Assembly (NCBI GenBank): GCA_964426415.1
Contig: CAYRQM010000059.1
Coordinates: 1-7,036, forward strand
Direction: 5' to 3'
Source of the DNA: UBA3792 sp964426415
Lineage (GTDB): Bacteria; Bacillota; Clostridia; Christensenellales; CAG-138
Length of the DNA: 7,036 nt
Translations under genes and position numbers: made by a program
Notes under the pieces: generated by a model
Seen by the model: only the letters and a program-made list of their open reading frames with translations
Database searches by the model: none
What the model was told of the DNA's origin: nothing
Shown here: piece by piece, positions 5,746 through 7,036 of the stretch
How the letters are laid out: each line of letters opens with the position of its first letter
Numbering within the stretch: position 1 is the first letter of the stretch

Positions 5746-6289
5746 AGCGAAGCGCTCCCTTCATCACGGTGATATGCAGATGATCGGTTTCGATGATTTC
5801 GCCGTCCACCGAGAAGGACAGCCCCTTGCCCGTGATGTCGACTTCTTTGCCGCGCCGATAGGTGAACAGCCCATCGCACATCGGGTCGTCCAAATGCTGC
5901 CCCGCGGTGTAGGGCTTGAGAATTTTGATGAATTTGAAGTGGTTGACGCACTTGCACTTGCAGACTTCCAAAAGCCTGTCGTCCACCACGGCACGCGGCG
6001 CACAGCGGAACGACCCGCCCACATACTGCCCGTTGCAGATGGTGCAAAGCAGCATGGCGCCGTCCAAAATTTGTTCGCCGTCCACGGTGATGGTGCATTT
6101 GGTGCGCATGGCGGTGAACAGCGCGTTCACGATGCCGCTGGTATAGGCATTCTTGCCGCCGATGATGGGCTTGCGCCGCACCTTGATGATGGTCTTGGCA
6201 ACCTTGGTGTCGAACCCAAAGTTGAGCACGTTGACGCAAATGTACTCGTTCGCCTGCATCAAATCGACGGGCGTCGCTTCGTTGGTCAT
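5732..6289 (-). CDS. C-terminal fragment of the interrupted lipid kinase
   Basis: This 185-codon frame downstream of the TGA starts at the first ATG (6289) and holds only the C-terminal half of the kinase (FGFDTKVAK, IGGKNAYTSGIVNAL, SVDGEI). No Shine-Dalgarno sequence precedes ATG 6289, so independent translation is doubtful. Automated annotation would probably list it as its own gene. If this stretch is not translated, coupled translation of cdsA could suffer, although cdsA has its own ribosome binding site. Confidence 0.6.
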   Translation of the reverse strand: MTNEATPVDLMQANEYICVNVLNFGFDTKVAKTIIKVRRKPIIGGKNAYTSGIVNALFTAMRTKCTITVDGEQILDGAMLLCTICNGQYVGGSFRCAPRAVVDDRLLEVCKCKCVNHFKFIKILKPYTAGQHLDDPMCDGLFTYRRGKEVDITGKGLSFSVDGEIIETDHLHITVMKGALRFVRP

Positions 6290-6328
6290 GAGCTTATGTA
6301 GGTCTTGGAACGCTTCCGCACCGCCAAA

Positions 6329-6628
6329 TCACTTGACATAGTCGTTGCCGCTGCCGCAGGGAATGCAGGTGACGCTGGCGTTGGGATAGCGGTACGCACC
6401 CGCAGCCACCTCGTTGAGCGTTCCGTCGCCGCCGCAGGCGTAAAAGCGCAGTTCTTCGTTCGGCTCGCGCTCGCAGCAAGCGCGGACATACGCCGTCGCC
6501 TCTTGCGGTGCGGTGGTCTTGTGGATCTCGTATGCTGCGTCCTTGCAAGCCTCATGGATCTTGGCTTCCAGCTCCGCCTTGCCCGCCGCTTGTCCCGCGG
6601 TCGGATTGATGATGAAAATGTGTTTCAT
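6329..6628 (-). CDS. N-terminal fragment of the interrupted lipid kinase
   Basis: A 99-aa product ends at the TGA. It holds the NPTAG and GGDGT nucleotide-binding motifs and the GSGND loop but no C-terminal domain. It has the gene's promoter and ribosome binding site, so it is the part sure to be translated. It is unlikely to fold into an active kinase alone. Confidence 0.6.
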   Translation of the reverse strand: MKHIFIINPTAGQAAGKAELEAKIHEACKDAAYEIHKTTAPQEATAYVRACCEREPNEELRFYACGGDGTLNEVAAGAYRYPNASVTCIPCGSGNDYVK

Positions 6629-6660
6629 GCGCGCCCCTTCTTCTTGTTTCAATTTTGCCC

Positions 6661-6689
6661 ATTATAGCATAAAAATAGCTGTTTGTCCC
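6661..6689 (-). promoter_or_regulatory. Promoter of the lipid kinase-cdsA unit
   Basis: On the minus strand TGCTATAAT (6669-6661) combines a perfect -10 TATAAT with an extended -10 TG. GGGACA (6689-6684) sits 17 bases upstream as a 4 of 6 match to the -35 consensus. Transcription should start near 6654, about 26 bases before ATG 6628. Confidence 0.75.
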
Positions 6690-6691
6690 AC

Positions 6692-6720
6692 AAAAAACAA
6701 AAACGCCAAAAAGGCGTTTT
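6692..6720 (-). terminator. Rho-independent terminator of the zinc-ribbon gene
   Basis: The stem AAAACGCC (6700-6707) / GGCGTTTT (6713-6720) has a five-base loop. On the minus strand it is followed by TGTTTTTT. It lies 4 bases after the stop codon of the zinc-ribbon gene and just upstream of the lipid kinase promoter, so the two units are transcribed separately. Confidence 0.88.
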
Positions 6721-6724
6721 GTTG

Positions 6725-6964
6725 TTATGCGCAGGCATACACCAAGACGATGATGCCCACCAAAATGAGGATGCAGGCGCCAACCGTCATAAATGCCGGC
6801 GCTTTGGGGAGGAAGCTCCACCCGCGTGCTTGGGTCGGTTTGTTTGCCGCAGGCGGCGCGCTGTGCGTCGGATCGGTGGGGTTGCGTACAAACGCCCCGC
6901 AGGTGGGACAAATGCGTGCATTGTCCTCCATTGGCTTGCCGCATTTCATGCAAAACTTGCTCAT
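6725..6964 (-). CDS. Small zinc-ribbon membrane protein
   Basis: Predicted 79-aa protein. Residues 1-23 form a zinc ribbon with two CxxC knuckles, FCMKCGK (Cys5, Cys8) and ICPTCGAF (Cys19, Cys22). A Pro/Thr-rich polar linker follows (about 28-50), and a single transmembrane helix lies near the C-terminus (FMTVGACILILVGIIVLVYA, 58-77). Such proteins are common in Clostridia; their role is not known, and this one has no recognised partner domain. The knuckles would lie in the cytoplasm if the helix inserts as a tail anchor. The start is ATG 6964, with GGAGG (6974-6970) 5 bases before it. A TTG at 6976 overlaps that ribosome binding site and is rejected. The gene is monocistronic, with its own promoter and terminator. 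Confidence 0.85.
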   Translation of the reverse strand: MSKFCMKCGKPMEDNARICPTCGAFVRNPTDPTHSAPPAANKPTQARGWSFLPKAPAFMTVGACILILVGIIVLVYACA

Positions 6965-6991
6965 AGCATCCTCCAAACCGTGTTTTGCGTC

Positions 6992-7020
6992 AGTATATCA
7001 CACCGACGCCGCTTGTGCAA
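6992..7020 (-). promoter_or_regulatory. Candidate promoter of the zinc-ribbon gene
   Basis: On the minus strand TATACT (6997-6992, 5 of 6) lies 17 bases after TTGCAC (7020-7015), of which only the TTG matches the -35 consensus. The -10 box is good and the -35 box weak. The expected start is near 6985, about 20 bases before the ATG. Confidence 0.5.
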
Positions 7021-7036
7021 GACGCGCCTTGCGCCG

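Larger units (their letters stand above)
5732..6628 (-). pseudogene. Lipid kinase (diacylglycerol kinase, YegS/DgkB-like), interrupted by one in-frame TGA
   Basis: Read through the TGA, this is a single frame of 299 codons, the normal length for this family (about 290-310). Such kinases phosphorylate diacylglycerol or related lipids with ATP on the inner face of the membrane. Visible motifs: INPTAG (7-12), ACGGDGTLNEVAAG (64-77) and CGSGNDYVK (91-99) in the N-terminal nucleotide-binding domain; then TGA as codon 100 (6331-6329); then FGG and the C-terminal beta domain with SVDGEIIETDHLHI (273-286), where DGE is the usual conserved triplet. Nothing else is damaged, so the mutation is recent, or a sequence error, or suppressed. 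ATG 6628 has AAGGGG 5 bases upstream. The residue at codon 100 in relatives is variable. A kinase cut before its C-terminal domain is expected to be inactive. Confidence 0.85.

Noticed and set aside
5555..6301. Plus-strand 248-codon frame opposite cdsA and the lipid kinase
   Set aside because: It is the antisense of two well-supported genes and has no family motif.
6292..6331. SECIS-like hairpin after the in-frame TGA, which could make it a selenocysteine codon
   Set aside because: An imperfect stem with a GGAA loop can be drawn directly after the TGA, but it relies on several G-U pairs and a bulge, and the loop is about 11 bases from the TGA, closer than in known bacterial elements as I recall them. 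No selenoprotein of this kinase family is known to me.
884..6331. Reassignment of TGA to an amino acid (the acetyltransferase is also in frame with the peptidase across a TGA)
   Set aside because: All Trp codons seen in proS and cdsA are TGG. The cdsA TGA falls at the normal end of that protein, and the peptidase TGA falls right after its normal C-terminal HF motif. The standard bacterial code fits.

Overview
The window looks like a chromosomal stretch from a GC-rich member of the Firmicutes, most likely a Clostridia-type gut or anaerobic bacterium. That is an inference from gene content and style. Most genes have AGGAG-type ribosome binding sites, two genes encode lipobox lipoproteins with Thr/Pro/Asp linkers, the prolyl-tRNA synthetase is of the bacterial type with an editing insert, there is a small zinc-ribbon membrane protein, and short palindromic repeats of the CATCCTGAG...CAGAATGAC type are present. 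No phage, plasmid, CRISPR, rRNA or tRNA gene is visible.

Left part (1-3430, + strand): an M15-family peptidoglycan peptidase lipoprotein, a GNAT acetyltransferase starting 15 bases after it, and proS with its own promoter and a strong ribosome binding site. The first two genes lack ordinary ribosome binding sites. The acetyltransferase start region contains an out-of-frame ATG that has a better ribosome binding site than the assigned start.

Middle (3431-4049): about 620 bases without a believable gene. It holds a mosaic of repeats: imperfect inverted arms at 3432-3492 and 3757-3819 flank two copies of a roughly 85-bp palindromic element. A further repeat-like block (3820-3983) follows, then a short palindrome and a bidirectional terminator that serves the convergent genes on either side.

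Right part (4050-6964, - strand, read right to left): a zinc-ribbon membrane protein with its own terminator; then a lipid (diacylglycerol-type) kinase gene overlapping cdsA; then a lipoprotein with two lipocalin-like repeats. The kinase would make phosphatidic acid and CdsA converts phosphatidic acid to CDP-diacylglycerol, so the overlapping pair is a coherent phospholipid unit. The kinase frame, however, is cut by a single in-frame TGA at 6329-6331, right after its glycine-rich nucleotide-binding region.

I see no convincing new multi-gene system. The points most worth checking are the in-frame TGA in the kinase, the composite inverted repeat block, and the start and frame problem at the acetyltransferase.
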